Assembly: GCA_910589075.1 (NCBI GenBank)
Contig: CAJUSK010000025.1
Span: 1 to 64,000 of the forward strand
Reading direction: 5' to 3'
Source: an uncultured Lachnospiraceae bacterium
GTDB taxonomy: Bacteria; Bacillota; Clostridia; Lachnospirales; Lachnospiraceae
DNA length: 64,000 bases
The translations under genes and the position numbers were made by a program. The notes beneath the pieces are model-generated. The model worked only from the letters and a program-made list of their open reading frames with translations, searched no databases and was not told the DNA's origin. Positions 53,714-62,683 of this stretch are shown here, piece by piece (the first letter of the stretch is position 1; each line of letters opens with the position of its first letter).

Positions 53714-54396
53714 ATATCCTGGTTGTGGCAGCTCATCCCGACGATGAAATCCTGGGTGTGGGCGGAACGATTGCAAAACATGTGGATAACGGCGATGGGG
53801 TGTATGCGCTGATCCTGGGGGAGGGCGGAACTTCCCGCTTTGAAAACAGAAAGGATGCACAAGAGGGCCTGGTGGAGGCGCTTCATGGAAATACCCGGAA
53901 GGCGGCGGCAGTCCTGGGCATCCGGGAAGTAAGTTTTGAAAATTTTCCGGACAACCGGTTTGACAGTGTGGATTTACTGGATATTGTGAAAGCGGTGGAA
54001 CGGAAAATCGGGATTCTCAGGCCATCCATTGTCTATACCCATCACGGCGGGGATTTGAATGTGGACCATACATTGACGTACAGAGCGGTGCTGACGGCCA
54101 CCCGTCCCATGGAGGATCAGCCGGTACAGGAATTGTATGCCTTTGAAACGGTTTCTTCCACCGAGTGGAATTTTGCCTATGGGGATGCGCAGTTTGCGCC
54201 CAATGTATTTGTGAAACTGACAAAGGAGCAGTTTGAACGAAAACTGACTGCCATGCAGGCTTACGAGACAGAGCTGTGTGCGTATCCCCATCCCCGTTCC
54301 CTGGATATGCTGCGGGCCGTGGCGTGCAGATGGGGCGGTGTGGCAGGCGCCCGGTATGTGGAAGCCTTTGAGGCGGTGCGGATTTTGCATCCATAG
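53710..54396 (+). CDS. PIG-L family deacetylase
   Basis: The 228-residue protein has the zinc motif AHPDDEILGVGGTIAKHV (H8, D10-D11 area) and HHGGDLNVDHTLTYRAV with the third ligand. PIG-L/LmbE enzymes remove N-acetyl from sugars. Between the acyltransferase fusion and pseG, it could deacetylate an intermediate or the final nonulosonate to allow another acyl group. This is inference from position. Confidence 0.9.
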   Translation: MNILVVAAHPDDEILGVGGTIAKHVDNGDGVYALILGEGGTSRFENRKDAQEGLVEALHGNTRKAAAVLGIREVSFENFPDNRFDSVDLLDIVKAVERKIGILRPSIVYTHHGGDLNVDHTLTYRAVLTATRPMEDQPVQELYAFETVSSTEWNFAYGDAQFAPNVFVKLTKEQFERKLTAMQAYETELCAYPHPRSLDMLRAVACRWGGVAGARYVEAFEAVRILHP

Positions 54397-54429
54397 GGGG
54401 CAGGTACACGATCCGGAAGGAGGTGTGAC

Positions 54430-55503
54430 ATGCGTGTCATAATTCGTGCAGACGGAAACAGAGAGATTGCCATGGGGCATATCATGCGCTGCCTGTCCAT
54501 TGCGGATGCATTGCGGGAGAGAGGCGCAGAGGTAACCTTTGTCACCGCCGGGCGGGAAAGCGAAGGATTGCTGAGAGAGCGGGGATATATGCCCTTTGTA
54601 CTGGACGTCTCATACCGGGAAATGGAGTCGGAACTGGACAGATTTTCTGCATATTTTCGGAGACATCCGGGCGATCTGATCCTGGTGGACAGTTATTATA
54701 TCACGCAGCCTTATATGGAGGCTCTGGGTAAGTTTGCCTTAACTGCCTGGATGGATGATCTGGGTGAGACGATGTTTCCGGCGGATATTGTGATCAACTA
54801 CAATCTATATGGGGCAGAGGTGCCCTATCAGACCCTCTTTCAGCAGGCGGGGCTGTCTGTGCCCGGGCGATGTCTGCTGGGCTGCGGCTATGCGCCCCTG
54901 CGGGCAGGCTTCGGGACGGGGATCCGTGGCAGAGTGCAGGAAAGCGTTGGAGATGTGTTGATCACCACAGGGGGCGGAGATCAGTACAATGGAGCCGGCG
55001 GGCTGTGCGGCCTCCTGGCGGAGGAGATGGAACGGGGATTGCATTCGGGTGTACGGTATCATGTGGTATGTGGTCCCTTTTCGGGGCATAAGGAGACACT
55101 GCTGCGGCTTGCCGGGCAGTATCCTGCGTTTGTCATTCATGAAAACGTGACGGATATGTGGAATCTGATGGCAGAATGTGACATTGCTGTCAGCGCTGCG
55201 GGTTCCACCATGTATGAATTATGCAGTATGCAGCTTCCGGCAGTCTGTTTTTATTTTGCCGAAAACCAGCGCCGGATGGCAGAGTATTTTGGCAGCAGGA
55301 CGGATATTGTCAATGGAGGCGATCTTTCAAAAGACAGGGAGACGGTCCTGAAACGGTTGTCGGCGGGGCTTTCCCGGCTGGAACAGGACGGGGGACTCAG
55401 GGCGCGTATCCGGCAGCAGATGGGTGCGTTGACGGACGGCGCAGGCGCAGGGCGGATTGCGGAGGCGCTGCTTGGGGCGGTTATGGAAAAGGCGTCATTA
55501 TGA
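54430..55503 (+). CDS. pseG: UDP-2,4-diacetamido-2,4,6-trideoxy-L-altropyranose hydrolase
   Basis: The 357-residue GT-B-fold hydrolase begins VIIRADGNREIAMGHIMRCL, the PseG hallmark with catalytic H. LVDSYYITQPYMEAL, MDDLGETMFPADIVINYN and AVSAAGSTMYELC are also typical. It removes UDP from the diacylated sugar before condensation by PseI. GGAGGTG precedes the start. The stop overlaps the start of the acyltransferase gene. Confidence 0.94.
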   Translation: MRVIIRADGNREIAMGHIMRCLSIADALRERGAEVTFVTAGRESEGLLRERGYMPFVLDVSYREMESELDRFSAYFRRHPGDLILVDSYYITQPYMEALGKFALTAWMDDLGETMFPADIVINYNLYGAEVPYQTLFQQAGLSVPGRCLLGCGYAPLRAGFGTGIRGRVQESVGDVLITTGGGDQYNGAGGLCGLLAEEMERGLHSGVRYHVVCGPFSGHKETLLRLAGQYPAFVIHENVTDMWNLMAECDIAVSAAGSTMYELCSMQLPAVCFYFAENQRRMAEYFGSRTDIVNGGDLSKDRETVLKRLSAGLSRLEQDGGLRARIRQQMGALTDGAGAGRIAEALLGAVMEKASL

Positions 55504-56630
55504 AACAAAGAGAGGCAAATTTTGAACTGTTGCGGATCGTGGCAATGTTGATGATTATTACGCTGCATTATCTGGACAAAGGGGGCATTCTGCCAAAGCC
55601 TGACGCGGCGTTTACCACAGCCGGGTATATGGCCTGGGGGCTGGAAGCGTTCTGCGTGCCTGCGGTGAATGTGTATGTACTGATCAGCGCTTATTTTCTG
55701 GCCGGAAGTGACTACAGGCCGTGGAAAGCGGCTAAACTGTGGATACAGGTGTTTTTTTATTCCGTGGGAATTGCCGCTGTGCTGCTGGCAGTGGGGGTGA
55801 TCCCGCCGGAGACCATGGATAAATATGTGCTGCTGAATTATCTCTTTCCGGTGGTGGAAGAGCATTACTGGTTTGTGACTGCCTACCTGTTGATGTATCT
55901 TCTGGCTCCGCTCATGAATGAAACCCTGCGGACTTTACCGAAACGCAGGCTGAGGCAGGGACTGGGGCTGTTATTACTGCTACTGTCCATAAGCGCCAGC
56001 TTTTTGCCGGTGCGGCTTCCCATTGACAGGCTGGGGTATGATACACTTTGGTTTTTATGTCTGTATCTGACAGGGGCGTATCTGCGTTATCATGGGATGC
56101 CTGGCACCTGTCAGGGAACGGAGGACTCTGCCAGGGAAGCGGGCGGGCGGGGAAACGGTTCTCAGCCAATGAAAGTCTCTCTTTGGCGGGCTTTTTCCGG
56201 TTATTTTTTGTGCAGCATACTGATCTTTCTCAGCCTGGCAGTCATCCATGGCCTGTATATGAGAACGGGAAGTCTGGGAGACTTTATCAAACGGCAATAT
56301 CAATATAACAGTATTTTCTGCCTGTTATCTTCGGTTCTTCTGTTTTGTGCTTTTGGCAGGATGCAGGTTCGGGAAGGAAAGGCAGCGGCGGTGATACGCC
56401 GGATCGCGTCGGCCTCCTTTGGCGTATATTTGATTCATGAACATATGGATTTGCGCTATCTGTGGCCTGTGTGGCTGGGGACGGACCGGTTTGTGGATAC
56501 CCCTTTGTTTCTCCTGCACTGGCTGCCGTCTGTGCTGGCTGTATATGGGGGCTGTATGCTATTTGATTTTGCAAGACAGGCTTTGTTTCAGAGCGTTTCG
56601 CTTCAATTCCGAAAAAGGGACACTGTATGA
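55500..56630 (+). CDS. Acyltransferase 3 family membrane protein
   Basis: The 376-residue protein has ten hydrophobic segments. The start MKQREANFELLRIVAMLMII and the early HYLDKG follow the family's N-terminal His region, and SASFGVYLIHEHMDLR lies near the end. Such enzymes O-acylate surface sugars. ATG 55500 overlaps the pseG stop (ATGA). A hydrophilic loop rich in Gly/Ser (EDSAREAGGRGNGSQP) near 205 is unusual. Confidence 0.9.
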   Translation: MKQREANFELLRIVAMLMIITLHYLDKGGILPKPDAAFTTAGYMAWGLEAFCVPAVNVYVLISAYFLAGSDYRPWKAAKLWIQVFFYSVGIAAVLLAVGVIPPETMDKYVLLNYLFPVVEEHYWFVTAYLLMYLLAPLMNETLRTLPKRRLRQGLGLLLLLLSISASFLPVRLPIDRLGYDTLWFLCLYLTGAYLRYHGMPGTCQGTEDSAREAGGRGNGSQPMKVSLWRAFSGYFLCSILIFLSLAVIHGLYMRTGSLGDFIKRQYQYNSIFCLLSSVLLFCAFGRMQVREGKAAAVIRRIASASFGVYLIHEHMDLRYLWPVWLGTDRFVDTPLFLLHWLPSVLAVYGGCMLFDFARQALFQSVSLQFRKRDTV

Positions 56631-58303
56631 AAAGCAAAGGTTTTACTTTCTTAAAAAACATCCTATGTCCGGTTATTCTGTTTCTCCTGCCTCTGCGGCA
56701 TATTGCCCAGGGCATTGATATCAGTGATACCGGCTATAACCTGGCCTGTTTCCGCTGGTTTGGGGAACTGGACGGTATGTGGGTCTATGTCACTTACCTG
56801 GCCAACATGGTGGGCCATTTGTTTACACAGTTTCCTTTGGGAGATACCATGCTGGGGATGAATCTGTACTGTTCTCTTGTGGTCAGCCTGACTGCGCTGT
56901 GTGCTTTCTATTTTCTGAAGGAGAAACTGCCCTGGGGGTTTTTGTTTGCAGGGGAAGGGCTGGCAATTATGCTGTGCTGGTGTCCCCATGTGATTTTATA
57001 TAATTATCTGACCTATCTGGCATTGCTCATGGGAACGATCCTGCTGTACCGGGGGATTCTAAAAGACAACAAATGCTGCTATGTTCTGGCGGGACTGGTT
57101 TTGGGGCTGGGCGTGGGCGTCCGGTTTTCCAATCTGACCCATATGGCGTTGATTGCAGCCTTATGGTACAGGGGATTTCTGCAAAAAAGGGGTTGGAAGG
57201 CAGTTGCCGCAGATACGCTCTGGTGCATTGGGGGGTATGCGGCAGGTGTGGCGGCTTTTCTTTTGATGATACAGGTCCAGTATGGTCTGCCGGGGTATTT
57301 TTCCATGCTGTCGGGGCTCAGGACCATGTCCAGCGGGGCCAGCGGTTATTCTGCAGGCGAAATGATTGCAGGCGCTTTTATCGATTATGGGGGCAGTATG
57401 AAATGGGGCGTTTTGTTTCTGCTGTATGCCCTCGGCGGCATCCTTCTGTTCCGGATACGGAAAGGACAGATGGAGACTGTGAAAAAAGGTGTGTTCCTTC
57501 TGGGATTCCTCGTATTGCTGCGTCTGGTCTATGGGCGTGGGATGTTCGGTTTTGATTATCATACGTATTTTTCTGTTTTCTGGTGGGTGAGCCTGTTTAA
57601 TACGGCTGCACTGGTATGCAATGTGCTGGCACTTGTGCGGAAAGACACGGATGACAATGAAAAACTGCTTGCCATGTTGATGGTGATTACCATACTGATT
57701 CTGCCCCTTGGCAGCAACAATCGGTCTTATCCGGTGATCAACAATCTGTTTTTGATTGCGCCGGTCACTTTGTATTTTCTGCATGGATTTCTGCCCCGCA
57801 GCTTCCCGGTGCGGGCGCTGGCGGCAGGCTGTTTGCTGGTACTCATGGTGCAGAGTGCGGGGTTTGGATGGCATTTTGTATTCCGGGACGGAAGCATTAC
57901 GGAAAAAAGGGATACAAAAGTGGAAAATAATGGTATACTAAAAGGAATGTACACCACAAAGGCCAATGCCAAAGCGCTGGAAGGGATTACCGCTTTCTGG
58001 GAAGAGGCGGGATTTGCGGGCACACCGGTGATTCTGTATGGCGATATTCCGGGGCTTTCCTATTTGCTGGATGTTCCTTCGGCGATTACAAGCACATGGG
58101 CAAATCTGGAGTCCTATAATATGACATTTTGGGAACAGGATTTTGGGCGTGTGCAGGAAGAAGTAAACGAAAGCAGGCCGGTTGTTGTGATCGGAAATGC
58201 CTATGTGCCCATTGATGACAAGGCGGAGCGGCTGCAGGCATTTATGGACAGGAATGGATATCAGGAACTGTTTCGAAACGAAAAAGTGACTGTATATCAT
58301 TAA
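56627..58303 (+). CDS. Polytopic membrane protein, GT-C-like
   Basis: The 558-residue protein has about eleven membrane segments. GIDISDTGYNLACFRWF follows the first segment, where GT-C enzymes carry acidic catalytic residues. The soluble end (PVILYGDIPGLSYLLD) is extracytoplasmic. I recognise no named family. It overlaps the acyltransferase gene by 4 bp, and the aminotransferase gene follows. Confidence 0.65.
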   Translation: MKSKGFTFLKNILCPVILFLLPLRHIAQGIDISDTGYNLACFRWFGELDGMWVYVTYLANMVGHLFTQFPLGDTMLGMNLYCSLVVSLTALCAFYFLKEKLPWGFLFAGEGLAIMLCWCPHVILYNYLTYLALLMGTILLYRGILKDNKCCYVLAGLVLGLGVGVRFSNLTHMALIAALWYRGFLQKRGWKAVAADTLWCIGGYAAGVAAFLLMIQVQYGLPGYFSMLSGLRTMSSGASGYSAGEMIAGAFIDYGGSMKWGVLFLLYALGGILLFRIRKGQMETVKKGVFLLGFLVLLRLVYGRGMFGFDYHTYFSVFWWVSLFNTAALVCNVLALVRKDTDDNEKLLAMLMVITILILPLGSNNRSYPVINNLFLIAPVTLYFLHGFLPRSFPVRALAAGCLLVLMVQSAGFGWHFVFRDGSITEKRDTKVENNGILKGMYTTKANAKALEGITAFWEEAGFAGTPVILYGDIPGLSYLLDVPSAITSTWANLESYNMTFWEQDFGRVQEEVNESRPVVVIGNAYVPIDDKAERLQAFMDRNGYQELFRNEKVTVYH

Positions 58304-58324
58304 GATAAGTAAAGGAGAAGCGCA

Positions 58325-59455
58325 ATGATCGTATTTAATGTACCTCCCTATACAGGGAATGAACTCCATTATATCAGCCAGGCGGTGGAGAAACAGAAAA
58401 TCTGCGGTGACGGCGAATTTACAAAAAGGTGCAACAACTGGATTGAAGCGCATACAGGCACAAAGAAATGCCTGCTGACCACCTCCTGTACCCATGCGAT
58501 TGAACTGGCGGCGCTGCTGGCGGAAGTGGAACCGGGAGATGAGATTATCATGCCTTCCTATACATTTGTGTCCACGGCAGATGCATTTGTACTGCGGGGC
58601 GCTGTGCCTGTCTTTGTAGATATTCGTCCGGATACGATGAACCTGGATGAAACACTCATCGAGGCCGCCGTCACAGACCGGACAAAAGCCATTGTACCGG
58701 TACATTATGCAGGCGTGGCCTGCGAAATGGATACGATTATGGAGATTGCAGGCAGATACGGACTGATGGTTATCGAAGATGCGGCCCAGGGTATTCAGTC
58801 AACCTATAAGGGCAGGGCACTGGGAACCATTGGGGATTTTGGCGCATTCAGTTTTCATGAGACAAAGAACTTCAGTATGGGAGAGGGCGGGGCGCTGCTG
58901 ATCCGGGATGAGAAATATGTGGAAGAAGCGGAGATTCTGCGTGAGAAGGGAACGAACCGCAGCAAGTTTTTCCGGGGACAGATTGATAAATATACCTGGG
59001 TGAATTATGGCTCTTCCTATCTGCCCAGCGATATGAATGCGGCCTATTTATGGGCGCAGCTTGAGCTGGCGGATGTAATCAATGACCACCGACTGGAATT
59101 GTGGAATCAGTATTATGAGGAATTGCAGCCTTTGCAGGAGCGGGGCATATTGGAGCTGCCGGTCATACCGAAAGACTGTGTGCACAATGCCCATATGTTC
59201 TATATAAAAGCAAAGGATCTGGAAGAGCGAAGCGCGCTGCTGGCATTTTTAAAGGACAATGGCATTCTTTCGGTGTTCCATTATATTCCGCTGCACACGG
59301 CGCCTGCCGGATTGAAATTCGGCAGATTCCATGGAGAGGATCGTTATACCACAAAGGAAAGCGAACGGCTCTGTCGTCTTCCGATGTTTTATAAACTGAC
59401 AAAAGAAGAGGTTTCCTATATTACGGGGAAAGTGAAGGAGTTTTATCATCTATGA
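58325..59455 (+). CDS. wecE: dTDP-4-amino-4,6-dideoxygalactose transaminase-type enzyme
   Basis: The 376-residue PLP enzyme closely follows WecE/RffA: IIMPSYTFVSTADAFVLRGA, FVDIRPDTMNLDETLIEAAV and the aldimine lysine in FSFHETKNFSMGEGGALL. It would aminate dTDP-4-keto-6-deoxyglucose to the 4-amino-galactose sugar. No rmlA or rmlB is in the window, so the donor must be made elsewhere. AAAGGAG precedes the start, and the stop overlaps the next gene by 4 bp. Confidence 0.93.
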   Translation: MIVFNVPPYTGNELHYISQAVEKQKICGDGEFTKRCNNWIEAHTGTKKCLLTTSCTHAIELAALLAEVEPGDEIIMPSYTFVSTADAFVLRGAVPVFVDIRPDTMNLDETLIEAAVTDRTKAIVPVHYAGVACEMDTIMEIAGRYGLMVIEDAAQGIQSTYKGRALGTIGDFGAFSFHETKNFSMGEGGALLIRDEKYVEEAEILREKGTNRSKFFRGQIDKYTWVNYGSSYLPSDMNAAYLWAQLELADVINDHRLELWNQYYEELQPLQERGILELPVIPKDCVHNAHMFYIKAKDLEERSALLAFLKDNGILSVFHYIPLHTAPAGLKFGRFHGEDRYTTKESERLCRLPMFYKLTKEEVSYITGKVKEFYHL

Positions 59456-61173
59456 GAGATGCCGGGACGCAGGATCGGGAAGGATGGAGACGTGCCGGGA
59501 CGGCGGCGCTGTTTGTGGCGGGCGCCTGGCTGTTTCTTGCGGTGTTTTTTGATTTCTATTACGATTTAAACGACGATACTGCCATGCGGGATATTTTGTC
59601 AGGAATCTATACGGGTACGCCAAACGGGCACAATATCCAGATGCTCTATCCCTTGGGCTGGTGTATTGCCATGTGTTACCGGTTGCTGCCGTCAGTCCCC
59701 TGGTATGGGATATTTCTGTGCGGTTGTCAGTTTCTGGCATTGTGGTTGTCCGTTTCCACGGTTCTGACCTATGTAAAGGGCCGGGAGAAGCAGTCTGCGG
59801 CGGCACTGCTTTTGACACTTGGCGGATTGGCTGTGGCGGTGTATGAATTTGTCTTTATACAGTACACAGTAACGGCAGGGCTGCTTGTATGCGGGGCTCT
59901 GGTGCGGCTCTATTGCGGGCCGGATGCGGAGGAGACGGGGTTTTACCGGTTTCATTTGGTGACCGCCCTGCTGTTTGTGACAGCTTTCTTCCTGCGGACG
60001 GAAATGGCTTTGCTTCTGAGTCCGTTTTTGGGGTTGGCGGTGCTTTTTCGGGTGTATGGGAAAAGCCGGCGGGCGCTTTATCTGTATGGCAGTGTGCTGC
60101 TGACCATGGCGGTTTTCATGGGAGCCGGCCTGGCAGCGGACCGGGCGGCTTATGGCAGCGGCGACTGGAAGTCGTTCCGGCAGTTTTTTGATGACAGGAC
60201 CCGGGTGTATGATTTTTATGGTCTGCCGGAGTATGAAACCAACCGATTGTTCTATGAATCCATTGGTTTGTCCGAGGCACAGTATACATTGCTGGAAAAC
60301 TATAACTTTGATCTGGACGAGGGCATCCATACAAACAGTATGCATCAGATTGCAGAATATGCGGCGGCCCATCAGGAAACGGGGCCGGCCAGGCGGCTGT
60401 ATTTGAGCGTTTATACTTATCTGTACAGATTTACCCACGGACAGGAACTGGCTTTTGACCTTTTGGTTGTATTTTCTTATTTTTTCTTGTTAAAGGCCGG
60501 AACGGCGGGTAAAAACAGGCGTCTTCTGGGCGGACTGTTTCTGCTGTTGATTGTGCGGACAGGGCTGTGGCTGTTCCTGTTATATCGGGGGAGAGTGCCG
60601 GAGCGGATTACCCATCCTCTGTATCTGGCGGAGCTGGCCATGCTGGGTATGTTTTTTTTGCGGGAGGCAGCGGTATTTCAGTGGAAAAAATATGAAAAAT
60701 CGGCTATACTGTCTTTGTATGTGCTGTTGTTTGCCTGTACGGCCCTGGCCGGCGGGGAAGCGGCGTGGCGGGAATATCAGGCCAGGGAGCAGCGAAATGG
60801 GCAGTGGCAGACGTTTCAGGCATATTGCCGGGAGAGGCCGGAACAGTTTTACTATCTGGATGTCTATTCTACGGTGGCATATTCAGAAAAACTGTTTTCC
60901 GATACATCCACCGCATACAGGAATTTTGACCTGCTGGGCGGCTGGTGTGTGAAAAGCCCGGCGGCGGCAGAGAAACGGAAGCGGGCAGGACTTGAAGACG
61001 CCCGGACGGCTTTGCTTTCGGGAAAAGCGTATTTTGTCTCAGACCATACGAAAGAAGAGCGGAATCCGGATTTTCTGACGGCGTATTACAGAGAAATGGG
61101 AACGGATATTCTGGTGCGGCAGGAAGATACCTGCGGCAGCTTTTCCATATATAAAATTGTGGAAACAGATTGA
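59452..61173 (+). CDS. Polytopic membrane protein of unknown function
   Basis: The 573-residue protein has about eleven membrane segments, with a soluble part at about 210-300 (DDRTRVYDFYGLPEYETN) and a soluble C-terminus. YYDLNDDTAMRDILSGIYTG after the first segment carries acidic residues where GT-C enzymes hold theirs. Together with the 558-residue protein upstream it appears to be one of several GT-C-like candidates. It overlaps the wecE-type gene by 4 bp. Confidence 0.62.
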   Translation: MRDAGTQDREGWRRAGTAALFVAGAWLFLAVFFDFYYDLNDDTAMRDILSGIYTGTPNGHNIQMLYPLGWCIAMCYRLLPSVPWYGIFLCGCQFLALWLSVSTVLTYVKGREKQSAAALLLTLGGLAVAVYEFVFIQYTVTAGLLVCGALVRLYCGPDAEETGFYRFHLVTALLFVTAFFLRTEMALLLSPFLGLAVLFRVYGKSRRALYLYGSVLLTMAVFMGAGLAADRAAYGSGDWKSFRQFFDDRTRVYDFYGLPEYETNRLFYESIGLSEAQYTLLENYNFDLDEGIHTNSMHQIAEYAAAHQETGPARRLYLSVYTYLYRFTHGQELAFDLLVVFSYFFLLKAGTAGKNRRLLGGLFLLLIVRTGLWLFLLYRGRVPERITHPLYLAELAMLGMFFLREAAVFQWKKYEKSAILSLYVLLFACTALAGGEAAWREYQAREQRNGQWQTFQAYCRERPEQFYYLDVYSTVAYSEKLFSDTSTAYRNFDLLGGWCVKSPAAAEKRKRAGLEDARTALLSGKAYFVSDHTKEERNPDFLTAYYREMGTDILVRQEDTCGSFSIYKIVETD

Positions 61174-61194
61174 TACAGAAAGCAGACGGGGAAA

Positions 61195-61743
61195 ATGAAC
61201 GTGAACCAGGAAGTGATCACAGGAGAACATGTGATGCTGCGGCCGATTACGGAGTCGGATACGGAGAATATCGTCCGTTGGCGCAACAGCGACCATGTGC
61301 GGAGAAATTTCATATATCAGACCTTATTTACGCCAAAAAGCCATGGTGAATGGCTGAAAAACAAGGTGGGAACGGGGCTGGTGGAGCAGTTTATCATTTA
61401 CAGCAAGGATGCCGGTATGGATGTGGGGAGCGTTTATCTGCGGGATATTGACCAGACACACAGACGGGCGGAGTTTGGTATTTTCATCGGGGAAGAGTCC
61501 CAGACAAGCAAAGGAATCGGTTCAGAGTGTATCCGTCTGATTGTGCGGTACGGTTTTGAAAAGCTGCGGCTGCACAAAATATTTCTGCGGGTTCTTGCAG
61601 ACAATGAAATCGCGAGAAAATCTTATGAAAAGGCCGGGTTTATGCAGGAAGCCTATCTCAAGGATGAGGTCTGCATCCGGGGCTGCTATAAGGATCTGAT
61701 TCTGATGCGCATTATCAATCCCCAGGAGGGTTATCATGGATAA
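61195..61743 (+). CDS. GNAT acetyltransferase (RimL/WecD-like)
   Basis: The 182-residue protein is a RimJ/RimL-type GNAT enzyme: HVMLRPITESDTENIVRWRN at the start, SKGIGSECIRLIVRYGFEKL as acetyl-CoA loop and KSYEKAGFMQEA near the end. The WecE-type aminotransferase two genes upstream makes an amino sugar, so N-acetylation of that sugar is a plausible role. It overlaps the following GtrB gene by 8 bp. Confidence 0.87.
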   Translation: MNVNQEVITGEHVMLRPITESDTENIVRWRNSDHVRRNFIYQTLFTPKSHGEWLKNKVGTGLVEQFIIYSKDAGMDVGSVYLRDIDQTHRRAEFGIFIGEESQTSKGIGSECIRLIVRYGFEKLRLHKIFLRVLADNEIARKSYEKAGFMQEAYLKDEVCIRGCYKDLILMRIINPQEGYHG

Positions 61744-62683
61744 GGTGAGTTTTGTCATTCCCTGTTACCGGTCGGAACTGACGCTGACCCATGTGGTGGA
61801 AGAAATCCGCACGGCGATGGCAGGACTGACCAATTATGTTTATGAAGTAATACTGGTAAATGACTGTTCTCCGGACAATACCCTGCAGGTAATCCGGGGG
61901 CTTTGTGAAAAATATAACAATATGACGGGGATTTCCCTGGCCAGGAATTTCGGGCAGCATGCGGCGCTGATGGCAGGCTTCAGGCACGTGACGGGAGACA
62001 TTGTGATCTGTCTGGATGATGACGGGCAGACGCCGGCGGCGGATGTGGGGAAATTTCTGGCAGGTATTGCGTCCGGACAGGATGTGGTGTATGCCAGATA
62101 CCTGAACAAGCAGCATACTGCGTTTCGGAATTTTGGCAGTAAAGTCAATGAAATTATGACACGCTTTATGCTGGGCAAGCCGAAAGAACTGTATATTTCC
62201 AGTTACTTTGCGGCAAAGCGCTTTGTAATCGACGAAGTGGTGCGATATGAAAATTCCTACCCTTATGTGATTGGCCTGGTACTTAGGACAACGAAAAATA
62301 TCAGCAATGTGGATGTAAAACACAGACAGAGGGAAACAGGGCATTCGGGCTATACGATGAAAACGCTGCTGGGACTGTGGTTTAACGGCTTTACGGCATT
62401 TTCCATCCAGCCTCTCAGGTTTGCCACCATGGTGGGGAGTCTTTGTGCCGTCAGTGGCTTTTTGTATGGGATCTATACGGTGATTAAGCGTCTGGTGAAT
62501 CCGGGCGTCCCCATGGGATTCAGTTCTCTGATGTCGGCGGTGGTCTTTCTCGGCGGCATGATTATGCTGATGCTTGGTTTGATTGGCGAATATGTGGGAA
62601 GAATCTATATCAGCCTGAATAATTCTCCTCAATATGTCATTCGGGAAATCATCGGACAAAAGGAAAATGGGAATGAAATGTAA
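61736..62683 (+). CDS. GtrB/DPM1-type polyprenyl-phosphate glycosyltransferase (GT2)
   Basis: The 315-residue protein begins VSFVIPCYRSELTLTHVVEE, with VNDCSPDNT and CLDDDGQTP for nucleotide and metal. Two C-terminal membrane segments (about 230-256 and 268-292) and the closing SLNNSPQYVIRE agree with ArnC/GtrB. It would load a sugar, perhaps the WecE-route amino sugar, onto undecaprenyl phosphate. CAGGAGG precedes ATG 61736. It overlaps the next gene by about 11 bp. Confidence 0.92.
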   Translation: MDKVSFVIPCYRSELTLTHVVEEIRTAMAGLTNYVYEVILVNDCSPDNTLQVIRGLCEKYNNMTGISLARNFGQHAALMAGFRHVTGDIVICLDDDGQTPAADVGKFLAGIASGQDVVYARYLNKQHTAFRNFGSKVNEIMTRFMLGKPKELYISSYFAAKRFVIDEVVRYENSYPYVIGLVLRTTKNISNVDVKHRQRETGHSGYTMKTLLGLWFNGFTAFSIQPLRFATMVGSLCAVSGFLYGIYTVIKRLVNPGVPMGFSSLMSAVVFLGGMIMLMLGLIGEYVGRIYISLNNSPQYVIREIIGQKENGNEM

